This document shows, piece after piece, positions 52,664-61,773 of a stretch of 64,000 nucleotides of DNA. The translations under genes and the position numbers were made by a program. Position 1 is the stretch's first letter; the number at the start of each line of letters is the position of its first letter. The notes below the pieces were generated by a model. That model made no database searches. It was not told the DNA's origin and saw only the letters and a program-made list of their open reading frames with translations. The DNA comes from Chitinophaga parva (lineage in GTDB: Bacteria > Bacteroidota > Bacteroidia > Chitinophagales > Chitinophagaceae). The stretch spans positions 1,054,001 through 1,118,000 of the forward strand of contig NZ_QCYK01000003.1 of NCBI RefSeq assembly GCF_003071345.1, read 5' to 3'.

Positions 52664-54298
52664 ATGAAGCATTATATCATCGGAATAGCGCTGCTGCTCT
52701 CCCTCCTACCCGCGCGTGCCCAGCAAAGCCCGCGCATTGTGAACATCGTAAATTTTATCCGCCTGCTGGAGCCCCGCGACCCTGCCATTACGGAGGACGT
52801 GCTGTATCAGACCGTAGTGGCACAGGTACAGCTGATGCGGGCCAACAAACTGCCCGGCACCTTCCTGCTGCAATACGATGCGCTGATGGACCCGCGCTAC
52901 CAGCAACTGCTAAGATCCCTGCCCAGGGATAGTTTTGAAATAGGCGCCTGGTGGGAAATACCGCAGCCGCTGGTAGAACAATCCGGCCTCCCCTGGCGGG
53001 GCCGTTACCCGTGGGACTGGCGCGCCAACATTGGGTTCTCCACCGGCTACTCACCTGCGGAAAGGGAAAAGCTGATCGACACCTACATGCATGCATTCAA
53101 AAAGGTTTTCGGCTACTATCCCAGGTCTGTGGCCTCCTGGTTTATTGATGCGCACAGTTTGCAGTACATGTACGATCACTATCACATTGTGGCATCCGCC
53201 AATTGCAAAGACCAATATGGCACGGATGGCTACACGCTGTGGGGTGGCTACTGGAACCAGGCCTACTACCCCAGCCAGCGGAATGCATATATGCCTGCGC
53301 AACGTGCCGCTATGCAAATACCGGTACCCATCTTCCGCATGCTGGGCAGTGACCCTATCCGGCAGTACGATGATGGGCTGGAACATGAAAGGCAGGGCGT
53401 GATCACCCTGGAACCGGTGTACCCCAAAGCAGGTGGCGATTCTGTATGGATAAACTGGTTCATGCAGCAATTAGTGCAGCAACCTGCCCTTGCGTTTGGT
53501 TATACACAAGCCGGCCAGGAAAATTCTTTCACGTGGAATGCCATGGAAAAAGGATTGCGCCTGCAATTCCCCCTCATAGCCCGCCTGCGCGATCAAAAGA
53601 AAGTGCGGGTGGAAACACTGGCGGCATCCGGTGCCTGGTTCCGCAAAACATTCCCTGTAACACCCGCTACAGCGGTAGTGGCGCTGGAAGACCTGCCAGG
53701 TGGTGATAAAAATACCGTTTGGTATAATAGCCGCTTCTACCGGGCTAACCTGTTGTGGCAAGATGGCCACCTCCGCTTCCGTGACATCCACCTGTTTGAT
53801 GAACAACTGGCATCCCTATACGAAAACAAGCCCGCCACTGAAAATGAATGCAGCTTCTACACCTTACCAGTAATTGACGGCTACCTGTGGAGCAACCGGG
53901 ATACGCTGGCCGGCCTGCGGTTTAAAGCAGTAGTGAATGGTGATACGGTAAACATTGCCGGCGGCAAGCCCACCGTGTCGGAGCAACCGAACACGCTGGT
54001 CATCCACTGGCCGCTAAAGGACCAAAGCGGCAGCTTTACCATCACTTTAAAGGAACGCCAGGTGAGTGTTGCCTTCTCCGGGAAGGCGCCCCTGCAATGG
54101 TTCCTGGACTTTAGCGCCGCCGCCCGCAAACCGTTGCCATTCCTTGGCCTTGATGCTACGACACTTACTGCAAAGTTTGAAAACATGCAATACGCACTGA
54201 CCACTCAAAGTGGCACACTGCAAGGAAATAACACCGCCTTCAGGATGCTGCCCGCCAACAACAAGATCATCCTTACTTTTAAAACGGATATTCATTAA
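52664..54298 (+). CDS. Secreted protein of unknown family, possible deacetylase-like barrel
   Basis: 544 residues with signal peptide MKHYIIGIALLLSLLPARAQ, 6 bases after the GH32 stop. I do not recognise the family with certainty. Residues about 25-330 have alternating strand-helix blocks (IVNIVNFIRLLEP, GTFLLQYDALMDPRYQQLL, IGAWWEIPQPLVEQSGLPWRG, GYYPRSVASWFIDAHSLQYMYD, IVASANCKDQYGTDGYTLWGGYWNQAYYPS) reminiscent of the NodB-like (beta/alpha)7 glycoside hydrolase/deacetylase barrel, but the TFDDG-type metal motif is absent. Residues about 380-544 look like a beta-sandwich (TVSEQPNTLVIHWPLKDQSGSFTITL). Co-transcription with a fructosidase suggests a role in sugar degradation. Confidence 0.72.
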   Translation: MKHYIIGIALLLSLLPARAQQSPRIVNIVNFIRLLEPRDPAITEDVLYQTVVAQVQLMRANKLPGTFLLQYDALMDPRYQQLLRSLPRDSFEIGAWWEIPQPLVEQSGLPWRGRYPWDWRANIGFSTGYSPAEREKLIDTYMHAFKKVFGYYPRSVASWFIDAHSLQYMYDHYHIVASANCKDQYGTDGYTLWGGYWNQAYYPSQRNAYMPAQRAAMQIPVPIFRMLGSDPIRQYDDGLEHERQGVITLEPVYPKAGGDSVWINWFMQQLVQQPALAFGYTQAGQENSFTWNAMEKGLRLQFPLIARLRDQKKVRVETLAASGAWFRKTFPVTPATAVVALEDLPGGDKNTVWYNSRFYRANLLWQDGHLRFRDIHLFDEQLASLYENKPATENECSFYTLPVIDGYLWSNRDTLAGLRFKAVVNGDTVNIAGGKPTVSEQPNTLVIHWPLKDQSGSFTITLKERQVSVAFSGKAPLQWFLDFSAAARKPLPFLGLDATTLTAKFENMQYALTTQSGTLQGNNTAFRMLPANNKIILTFKTDIH

Positions 54299-54306
54299 AA
54301 CAGGAA

Positions 54307-54333
54307 GGCCCCGGAAAAATCCGGGGCCCTTTT
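54307..54333. terminator. Terminator after the 544-residue protein gene
   Basis: GGCCCCGGA (54307-54315) pairs with TCCGGGGCC (54320-54328) over a four-base loop, followed by CTTTT. It lies 8 bases after the plus-strand stop, and on the other strand can serve the GH2 gene ending at 54352. Confidence 0.85.
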
Positions 54334-54351
54334 GCTTACTTGTACAACAGG

Positions 54352-57258
54352 TCAATTACCGTTATAAGGGATAGCGGTCAGTTTATATTTTCCATTTTCC
54401 AGCACCTTCTTTTCCACCTGCATCACTACTTCCTGCTGCTCACCTTTAAAGAGCGTGAAGTAGTTGTCAGACATGAGCAGGGGCAATACCTGCTGGTTAT
54501 TGTCTGCCCGCAGCAATTGCACGCGCACCGCAAAAGCCGTTGTGGACGCTGGATTACGCACGATAGCCCGGATGCGGATGCTATCACCTACGGTTTCCAT
54601 CTTTGACGTAATGGTCAGCTTTACCGGCGCCAGCTTATTCAGCGCGGTATAATCCGCTGCGCGGTTGCTGCGCCAGTAGAAGTTGTCAGACAATACTCTG
54701 CCGGTGCCATCTTTCAGGTACAGGCGGATGAACTGCACATCGCTCAGCGTACTACTGCGCTTTCCATACACTTCAAAATCGTAGAGGGAATACCCCCATT
54801 CCGTGGCGCGCTTATCGCCCTGCATCTTTACATAGCGGGCTTTTACAGGCGGGAAGTTTACCGTTTCCATCCCCCCTTTGCCATCCGTGGTCTGGTAGAT
54901 CTCTTTCCAGTTTTGCGCATCGTCCGATACCAGCAGGCGGAACGCTTTGGCGTGGGCGGTTTCCCAGTTGAGCACCACGCTGCTGATCTCCTGTGGCGCT
55001 TGCAGGTCCACGTACACCCATTCATGGTCTGTGTAGTGACTGCTCCAGCGGCTGCCGGTGCTGCCATCCGCCACTGCGCCGGCGTCTCCCCCGTCATTGG
55101 AAGTGGAAGAAGCCACCGCGGGTTTGCGAAAGGCCAGGTTGTCAATATTAAAGTTCAGGTTAAAGCAGGGTGTGGCTGCACCGGCGGCAGCATCTACTTT
55201 TACGGTCTTGGCAAATTCTTTTGCCGGGCGGCCATCCACGTTGTACACCATGGCTTCCGCGGTGAGACCGGGAGCGTTTTGCAACGTGGTGTTGATCACC
55301 TTCACGGAGTTGTCACCTGCGCTCCACTGGATGTGCAGGGGCTCACAAGCTTTCTTTACACCGAAATAAGCACCGGTGAGATCGTAGTAGTAGTCATAGG
55401 TCTGCCATACAAAGCTGGGGTAAGCAGATTGGCTCATCCAGGTCATGATGCCGGAAGCATCATTCCACATGTTGTGCAGCCAGCCTTCGTACATGGCTTT
55501 GTTGGTCTCAATATTGAGCAATTGTGCTTTGCGGCAATAATCATCAATACCGGTGGGCGCGCCATAGCTTTTGGTGATAGCATCATCATAACGGTCCGGT
55601 CCTGCATTGAAGGCATTCTTGCCAAAGAAATGCTTGTTCCACATTTCATTGCGCGGCCACCAGCTGCTATCCGGCATAAAGCGCTTAAAGCTTTCCACGT
55701 TTGTAAATACGGCCGTGCCTATTTCCGTGCGAAGGCCCCAGCCGGGTGTACCGCCAAAGCCGCCAGGGAAGCGGGTAAAGTACCAGGATGGCAGGAAGTT
55801 GGCCCAGGGGCCACTGCCGGTCAGCCCATCGGCGTGGGAATTGGCCTGGTACAAACGGTCGCCGGCGTCAAAGGTGGCCACGTCCTCACGCAACCAGCCA
55901 TTGAGCGGAGGCAAGGGATAGCCTTCGTTATCACCGCACCATACTGCTATGGACGGGTGGTTGCGCAGGCGCTTGATCTTTTCTACCGCGTTCCTGTTAA
56001 AGGCAAAAACATCGTCCGGTAAGTTAGGATGGGAGTTCAGCCAGAAATCGTCCCACACCATGAGGCCATACTTGTCACAGGCTTCATAAAACTCTTCATC
56101 CGTGGTACTGCCTATCCAGTTGCGCACCATGTTCAGGTGCATGTCATGGTGCAGTTTCAGCTTGGTTTCATACTCACCGCCCCGGCAGCGCAGCATGTAC
56201 TCAGACATGCCCCAGTTGCCGCCTTTGATGAAGATGCGTTGCCCGTTAATATGCAGGTGCAGCACCCCACCCAGGGTATCGTAGCTGTACTGTTTTATAC
56301 CAAACTTCACCCGCTTTTCATCGGATACTTTTGTGGCGGCGGTAAATTGCAGGTCACAGGTATAAAGCGGCTGCGCGCCATAACCATTGGGCCACCAGAG
56401 CTGCGGGTGCTCCGCTTTTTCCTGGAAGCTCACATGATCTGTCCTGCCCGCGCCCACCTTTACTTTGCGGGAGAAGGTGATATTGCCCGGTGTGATCGTA
56501 CCTGTTACGGTTCCCTCCTGCTCACTGTCGCCGTCATTGTGCAGGTCCATGCTGATGTGCAGCATAGCATGCGCCGTATCCGGCACCAGGGTACGGATCC
56601 AGGGATCGTTGATGGTCACGGCGCCGGAGCTGCCCAGGTATACATCATCGGTGATGCCCATGTTGAGGCCCGGCACATAAGGCATCCAATCCCAACTGGC
56701 GGCGGAAATGTAAGTAGGGCTGGAGTAATTCACGATCGGGGTGCCCGGCCACTTTACCAGCACGGCCAACACGTTAGGTTGCCCCGGGCGCAGGATATGG
56801 GTCACGTCAAACTTACCCCGGTCCATGAAGCCGTCCAGCAGGCCAAGGCGCTGCCCGTTAAGGAACACTTCGCCTTTGCGGTTCACACCTTCAAAGATGA
56901 GCCACTGTTTTTCCTGCCGGTTAGCCGCCGGTGTAAATACCGTGCGGTACCAAAAGTCGCGGTCGTACTTTGATTTGTCTACCTTGTAAATGTTGTCGCC
57001 AAAGTTGGGGTCTTTTTCAAGACCAGCCGCTACGTAAGCCCCAAACACGGTGCCTGGTACGTCGGCGGTCACCCAGTCCTTGTCATCGTAGTCCGTCGCC
57101 TGCAGTTGTGCAGCTGCGGGCGCTGTGGCAGCGGGTTTCACCTTCCACACTACGCCGGGTGTGCCACTGTTGAGGCGCATGCATGGCTGCTGTGCCGCGG
57201 CTTGCAGACCTGCCATCATGAGCAGGCCCGCCAGCCATTTTCCGTTCTTTTTAAGCAT
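54352..57258 (-). CDS. GH2-family exo-glycosidase with nested F5/8C (CBM32-like) domain
   Basis: 968 residues from the ATG at 57258 (signal peptide ending GLQAAAQ). It has the layout of exo-beta-D-glucosaminidase/mannosidase-like GH2 enzymes: an N-terminal sandwich (about 30-200, DFWYRTVFTPAANRQEKQWLIFEGV), an Ig-like domain (about 205-310), and a TIM barrel (about 315-600) with IKGGNWGM, MVRNWIGSTTDEEFYEACDKYGLMVWDDF, acid/base in WCGDNEG and a nucleophile candidate in RTEIGTAVF. C-terminal Ig-like domains follow, and one is interrupted by an F5/8 type C carbohydrate-binding domain (about 703-830: NLAFRKPAVASSTSNDG, HEWVYVDLQAPQEISSVVL, YSLYDFEVYGKR), after which the Ig sequence resumes (IRLYLKDGTGRVLSDNFYWRS). 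The substrate sugar is uncertain. Confidence 0.88.
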   Translation of the reverse strand: MLKKNGKWLAGLLMMAGLQAAAQQPCMRLNSGTPGVVWKVKPAATAPAAAQLQATDYDDKDWVTADVPGTVFGAYVAAGLEKDPNFGDNIYKVDKSKYDRDFWYRTVFTPAANRQEKQWLIFEGVNRKGEVFLNGQRLGLLDGFMDRGKFDVTHILRPGQPNVLAVLVKWPGTPIVNYSSPTYISAASWDWMPYVPGLNMGITDDVYLGSSGAVTINDPWIRTLVPDTAHAMLHISMDLHNDGDSEQEGTVTGTITPGNITFSRKVKVGAGRTDHVSFQEKAEHPQLWWPNGYGAQPLYTCDLQFTAATKVSDEKRVKFGIKQYSYDTLGGVLHLHINGQRIFIKGGNWGMSEYMLRCRGGEYETKLKLHHDMHLNMVRNWIGSTTDEEFYEACDKYGLMVWDDFWLNSHPNLPDDVFAFNRNAVEKIKRLRNHPSIAVWCGDNEGYPLPPLNGWLREDVATFDAGDRLYQANSHADGLTGSGPWANFLPSWYFTRFPGGFGGTPGWGLRTEIGTAVFTNVESFKRFMPDSSWWPRNEMWNKHFFGKNAFNAGPDRYDDAITKSYGAPTGIDDYCRKAQLLNIETNKAMYEGWLHNMWNDASGIMTWMSQSAYPSFVWQTYDYYYDLTGAYFGVKKACEPLHIQWSAGDNSVKVINTTLQNAPGLTAEAMVYNVDGRPAKEFAKTVKVDAAAGAATPCFNLNFNIDNLAFRKPAVASSTSNDGGDAGAVADGSTGSRWSSHYTDHEWVYVDLQAPQEISSVVLNWETAHAKAFRLLVSDDAQNWKEIYQTTDGKGGMETVNFPPVKARYVKMQGDKRATEWGYSLYDFEVYGKRSSTLSDVQFIRLYLKDGTGRVLSDNFYWRSNRAADYTALNKLAPVKLTITSKMETVGDSIRIRAIVRNPASTTAFAVRVQLLRADNNQQVLPLLMSDNYFTLFKGEQQEVVMQVEKKVLENGKYKLTAIPYNGN

Positions 57259-57266
57259 GTTCTGTT

Positions 57267-58667
57267 TTATTTCCAATTGAATACGCGCACGAAATAGGGA
57301 CGGTAACGGTCAGCACTGCCCGGCACATTGAAGTTGCTGTTAAAGTCCGTGGGATTGATGTTATAAGAGATCACCAACTCCCCGTGCCGGCTCAGGGAGC
57401 GGTGCACAAAGGCGTTATAGGTGATGAAATCCACTGTATATTTCTCCGGTATGTGGTACAGCGTGCGCTTGTTGGTCCACGGCCCTATGGGCGAAGTGGC
57501 TTCCTGGATGTAGATGTCCAGCCCAAAGAGGTTTTGCTGTGACACCAGGTAGTATTTACCATCTTCATAAAACACGTTGGGTTGGGTGATATCGCTGCAC
57601 ACAGTTTTCTTCTGCGGTGTAGTGCTCCAGCCATTATCGCCATAGTATTCCCAGGTACCGGTAAGATCATGCCCGGCCACGCGCGCCACGTACATGTAAG
57701 TGGTGAGGTAACCGTTCTCTGTGGCATACATATACGTGTAGCCATCCGGTGCGGCCATGCTGGCGGCGCTGTAGTTCTGGTAGGTGTCTTTGTTTTCCTG
57801 GATATGGTCCAGCTGCATGGAGGGCAGGTTGTAAAGGGCCAGGTCCGTGGAGACGATCGCAAAGTCCCAGGTGCCATTGCCGGTCTTGCGTACATGGGCC
57901 AGCAACATTTGCAGCTGGTTGCCATGTACCTGGCTGGTGCCGGGCCAGTACCAGTCCTGGTCTTCCGGCGCATCGCGGTACTTCACCCAGGTTTCACTGG
58001 TGTTGCCGGTGCCGGGATTGAGCTGCACAAAACTTTGTACGGAGGTATCCAGTTCCAGGTTGGCAGCGTTGCGGCACATCTTGTTGTTGGTGCGGTTGCG
58101 GTCCTGGCTTACGTTACCAAAGAAGCTATCCTGGAAGCTCCAGAGCAGGCGCCCGTCCGGCAGCATTACGGTGTAGCAGCCATCTGCCCCGTTCCAGTTG
58201 CGGTAGCGGGTCAGGTAATCATTGTAATCCAGGTCGCTGTACACGGTCACCCCCGGGTCCCATTTGCCCAGGTTGGGCAGCAGTTGCAGGCGCGGGCCGG
58301 TGGGGTCCGCGGGCTTCACCACGTGCACATACCATTTGCGCACCTTGCCGGCGGCGGAGGTCACTGTGTACGTATATCCGTTACCGTTATCCGCAAAGTT
58401 TACCTTCACACCTGGCGCCGGTAGTACTTTGGCGCCTGGTGATACGGTAACGATAGGGTTGATAGTGGTAAGGTCCAGGTCTTTCTCCGCGCTCACCGTG
58501 ATGGTACCGGAGTCCGGTGTATTCACGATAATGGCGTTACCTACCTGGCCGGCAGGCAGTTTGAAAGATGTGATGGCGCACTCCCAGCTTTTGTAGTCCT
58601 CCATGGGACTGCGCATGCAGGAAGCGAGCAGTGATATAGCCGTGGCCAGCAGTATAGTCATTTTCAT
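57267..58667 (-). CDS. Lipoprotein with Ig-like and beta-propeller domain (DUF4185/DUF5005-like)
   Basis: 466 residues. The lipoprotein signal MKMTILLATAISLLASCMRSP has Cys17. Residues about 28-115 form an Ig-like/DUF5018-like domain (ITSFKLPAGQVGNAIIV, GTITVSAEKDLDLTTINPIVTVSPGA, YTYTVTSAAGKVRKWYVHVV). Residues about 135-460 look like a five-bladed propeller (GRLLWSFQDSFFGNV, NLELDTSVQSFVQLN, YVARVAGHDLTGTWEYYG, QPNVFYEDGKYYLVSQQNLFG) of the DUF4185/DUF5005 group related to GH43-like folds. Catalytic residues were not assigned. It begins 9 bases after the SusC stop, in the slot where SusD usually lies, so it may be that transporter's surface partner or an enzyme. Confidence 0.75.
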   Translation of the reverse strand: MKMTILLATAISLLASCMRSPMEDYKSWECAITSFKLPAGQVGNAIIVNTPDSGTITVSAEKDLDLTTINPIVTVSPGAKVLPAPGVKVNFADNGNGYTYTVTSAAGKVRKWYVHVVKPADPTGPRLQLLPNLGKWDPGVTVYSDLDYNDYLTRYRNWNGADGCYTVMLPDGRLLWSFQDSFFGNVSQDRNRTNNKMCRNAANLELDTSVQSFVQLNPGTGNTSETWVKYRDAPEDQDWYWPGTSQVHGNQLQMLLAHVRKTGNGTWDFAIVSTDLALYNLPSMQLDHIQENKDTYQNYSAASMAAPDGYTYMYATENGYLTTYMYVARVAGHDLTGTWEYYGDNGWSTTPQKKTVCSDITQPNVFYEDGKYYLVSQQNLFGLDIYIQEATSPIGPWTNKRTLYHIPEKYTVDFITYNAFVHRSLSRHGELVISYNINPTDFNSNFNVPGSADRYRPYFVRVFNWK

Positions 58668-58676
58668 AGCTGCTTT

Positions 58677-61600
58677 TTATTTGAGACCTATTTGTACCCC
58701 TACATTTACCACGCGCTGGTTGAAGTAAGCATCACCGGCGGTGTTGCTGGCTACTTCAGGGTCCTGCTGGTATTTCTTGTAGTTGGTCCAGGTAAACAGG
58801 TTATAAGCGCTCAGGTACAGGCGTGCGTTGTTAACTCCTTTGGGCAGTAAGGTGCTGGGCAGCTGGTAGCCCATGTCCACCGTTTTCAGGCGCAGGTAGC
58901 GCGCATCGATCAGCCAGAAATCAGACATGTAAGTGCTGGCGCTGTTGATCGTGGTGGGGTTACTGGTGAGGCGCGGAAACTGTGCATTGGCGGCGGTTTC
59001 CGGGGTCCAGCGCTGCTGGTGGATGGGCTGGAACTGGCTCTGGAATGTTTCAATGCCCGTACCCACTACCGCAAAGCTGTAACCGAAGGCGCCCTGGAAC
59101 AGCAGGTTTATACTGAAGCCTTTGTAACCCCCACCCAGGGTGAGGCCCAGCACTGTGCTGGCCAGGTTAGGCTTACCAATGGCGCGGCGGTCGTTGTTAT
59201 CTATCACACCATCGCCGTTCACGTCCTGGTATTTCAGGTCGCCCGCCTGGATGGGATATTCACTGAGCGGTGTAGCCGGAGCATCGTGCGCATTGCTCTG
59301 GATCTTGGCAATGTCTTCCGGCGTGTAGTAACCTATCCAGTGATAACCAAAGGGCTGGTCAATGGGGTGACCGGTTTCCCGCAGCCAGGGGTAAGCCGGC
59401 TGTGCTTCATCCTTAAACAACACCTCGTTGTGGAAGTGCTGGAAAACCAGGCTGGTATTGATGTTCCAGCGGCGTATGTTGGTGCGGTAGTTGATCTGGC
59501 CGTCAAAGCCTTCGTTCTTGGTACGCGCCACGTTAGTAGGGCTGTAACCCACACCGATGATGTTGGGAATAGACCCTTTCTTTACCAGCTGGTCGTAGCG
59601 TACGTCATGGAAATAATCCACGGTTACAGACAGGTGATCGTTAAACAGGTTCATGTCCAGGCCTGCATCGGCCTTCCTGGCCTTTTCCCAGGTCACGTAC
59701 ATGCTACCCAGGTCGCCTTCATAAATGGTGCCCTGGCCGGCATCACTTTCGCCAAAGCTGTAGCCGGGGCCATTCAGGTACTCCTGGCGGAACAGGTAGT
59801 GGTTACCCGCCGTTACGTCAGAGCCTACCACACCGTAGGAACCACGCAGTTTCAAGAGGCTTACCACGCTATTGAGGTCACTGAAGAATTTCTCTTTTGA
59901 GATGGCCCACCCCGCGCCCACAGCCGGGAAAAAGCCATTGCGCCGGGCTGCCTGGAAGCGGTCGGAGCCATTGTAGGCACCATTGAAATCCAGCAGGTAT
60001 TTTTCCTTGTAGTTATAACCGGCTTTGAAAGACCAGCCCCGGAAGTTAGAAGGGATATCCGCCATGGACGTGGTGCTCTGCAGGTTATAAAGCAGCAGGC
60101 CGTTGAAGTTATTATCACCAAAGCTGCGCGCATAGTTGGCAAACACCTGGGTGTTCACATTCCGGCTGTACAGGTCTGTGCTGCCCGTTACCGCGTAAGG
60201 TTGTAAGCGGTAGAAGCCACGCGGATCCAGGGTGTAAGAGCCATCCTCCGGATTGTAGTGGTAAGAGGGAGGATCTGCACCGCGGAACAGGTTCCGCGAA
60301 TATTGCTCAATGCCGGCATATGCCACGCGCGCGGTGAGGGACAAGCCTTTGGTGAGCATATCCAGTTGCTGGGTGCCGCCAAAGAGCGCGTTAAAGTCTG
60401 TGCGCTTGCTACGGGTGTAGCCACCGTTTGCCAGGCGTGCGTTGATGGTGGGCAGTTCATCTTTCGTGTCTGCAGCAAATGCATAGGAACCATTCGGGTT
60501 CATGATGGGCGCAGAGTACGGATGGATCTTTTCAAAGTTGTATACTTCCGATACCACGTTGGCGCTATGCGGCTGGTTGATGTCTGCAAAGCGGGTGGTC
60601 AGGTCCAGGCGCAGGTTCAGCGTTTTGGTGGCCTGCATGTCCAGGTTAGAGCGGAAGTTATAACGGCGGAAGAAATAGTTGGTGTTCACTTCATTGCGCG
60701 GATCGGAGAAATCGCGCACCAGGCCGTTCTGCGTGAGGAAGCCTCCGGAGATGAAGTACTTCACCGCCGGGGTACCACCGGAAATGTCAATGTTGCTATT
60801 GGTCTGGTAGCTGTGTTTTTTGAACACGGTATTGTACCAGTCGATGTTCGGATGGCCGTAGGGATCTTTCCCGTTCTTAAACAGCTCCAGGTCTTCACCG
60901 GTGAATTTGGGTGCCAGGCCGTCATTCTTATACGCTTCATTTACCAGCACCGCGGTGTTGTAGGCATCGAGGAATTTAGGCGTCTTTACCGGTGATTGCT
61001 GGCCACCTTCAATGCGGGCATTCACCTGGGGCTGGCCCATTTTACCACGGCGGGTAGTTACCACCAGTACACCGTTGGCACCTTTGATACCGTAAATAGC
61101 CGTAGTAGAGGCGTCTTTGAGGATGGAAATGCTTTCAATCTCGTTCACGTTGATCTGCTGCAGCTGGTCATACGTATATTCAATATCATCCACGATGATC
61201 AGCGGTTTGTTACCATCACTGTTCAGGGAGCTTACACCACGGATAAAGAAGTCAGAAGCATCTTTACCCGGCTGGCCGCTGCGCTGCATGGATACAAAGC
61301 CGGGCAGCTTACCCATGAGGGCATTCTGCACATTGGCCGTGGGCACATTGCGGATCTCCGCGCCGGTAATGGCGCTTACCGCACCGGTGTTGGTAATACG
61401 TTTGGCCTGGTTAAAGCCTACTACCACCACTTCATCCAGCCCCTGGTTAGATGGCTGCAACACCACGTCCACCGTGGCTTTGCCGGCTACGTCTATTTCC
61501 TGTTTGGTATATCCTACCAGCTTCACCTCGATGGTGTGACCGGCGCCTTTGAGCGTAAGATGGAAGCGGCCATCCCCGTCTACGATGGAGCCATTGGTAG

Positions 61601-61739
61601 GCAGCCCCTTTTCCGTAACGGCGGCACCGGGCAGTACCCCGTTCTGGTCTTTCACCGTGCCGGAGACCACTTTTGTTTGCGCGGGCAGCAGCCGTGGTGC
61701 AGCCATTACCAGCAGGACTAAAAGAAAAATATGTTTCAT
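58677..61739 (-). CDS. SusC/RagA-family TonB-dependent transporter (no SusD immediately after it)
   Basis: 1020 residues from MKHIFLLVLLVMAAPRLLPAQ (an ATG three codons earlier, at 61748, is also possible). A carboxypeptidase-regulatory-like domain (about 25-100), the SusC motif LDEVVVVGFNQAKRITNTGAV, the plug (NVQNALMGKLPGFVSMQRSGQPG, KPLIIVDDIEYTYD) and SISILKDASTTAIYGIKGANGVLVVTTRRG are present. The barrel ends QRVVNVGVQIGLK. It follows the SusD gene at 61774-63480 by 34 bases, and the next gene encodes a non-SusD lipoprotein. This is a second transporter in the same operon. Confidence 0.94.
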   Translation of the reverse strand: MKHIFLLVLLVMAAPRLLPAQTKVVSGTVKDQNGVLPGAAVTEKGLPTNGSIVDGDGRFHLTLKGAGHTIEVKLVGYTKQEIDVAGKATVDVVLQPSNQGLDEVVVVGFNQAKRITNTGAVSAITGAEIRNVPTANVQNALMGKLPGFVSMQRSGQPGKDASDFFIRGVSSLNSDGNKPLIIVDDIEYTYDQLQQINVNEIESISILKDASTTAIYGIKGANGVLVVTTRRGKMGQPQVNARIEGGQQSPVKTPKFLDAYNTAVLVNEAYKNDGLAPKFTGEDLELFKNGKDPYGHPNIDWYNTVFKKHSYQTNSNIDISGGTPAVKYFISGGFLTQNGLVRDFSDPRNEVNTNYFFRRYNFRSNLDMQATKTLNLRLDLTTRFADINQPHSANVVSEVYNFEKIHPYSAPIMNPNGSYAFAADTKDELPTINARLANGGYTRSKRTDFNALFGGTQQLDMLTKGLSLTARVAYAGIEQYSRNLFRGADPPSYHYNPEDGSYTLDPRGFYRLQPYAVTGSTDLYSRNVNTQVFANYARSFGDNNFNGLLLYNLQSTTSMADIPSNFRGWSFKAGYNYKEKYLLDFNGAYNGSDRFQAARRNGFFPAVGAGWAISKEKFFSDLNSVVSLLKLRGSYGVVGSDVTAGNHYLFRQEYLNGPGYSFGESDAGQGTIYEGDLGSMYVTWEKARKADAGLDMNLFNDHLSVTVDYFHDVRYDQLVKKGSIPNIIGVGYSPTNVARTKNEGFDGQINYRTNIRRWNINTSLVFQHFHNEVLFKDEAQPAYPWLRETGHPIDQPFGYHWIGYYTPEDIAKIQSNAHDAPATPLSEYPIQAGDLKYQDVNGDGVIDNNDRRAIGKPNLASTVLGLTLGGGYKGFSINLLFQGAFGYSFAVVGTGIETFQSQFQPIHQQRWTPETAANAQFPRLTSNPTTINSASTYMSDFWLIDARYLRLKTVDMGYQLPSTLLPKGVNNARLYLSAYNLFTWTNYKKYQQDPEVASNTAGDAYFNQRVVNVGVQIGLK

Positions 61740-61773
61740 GTCAGTCATTTAAATTTCATGTAAGTAATAGGGA

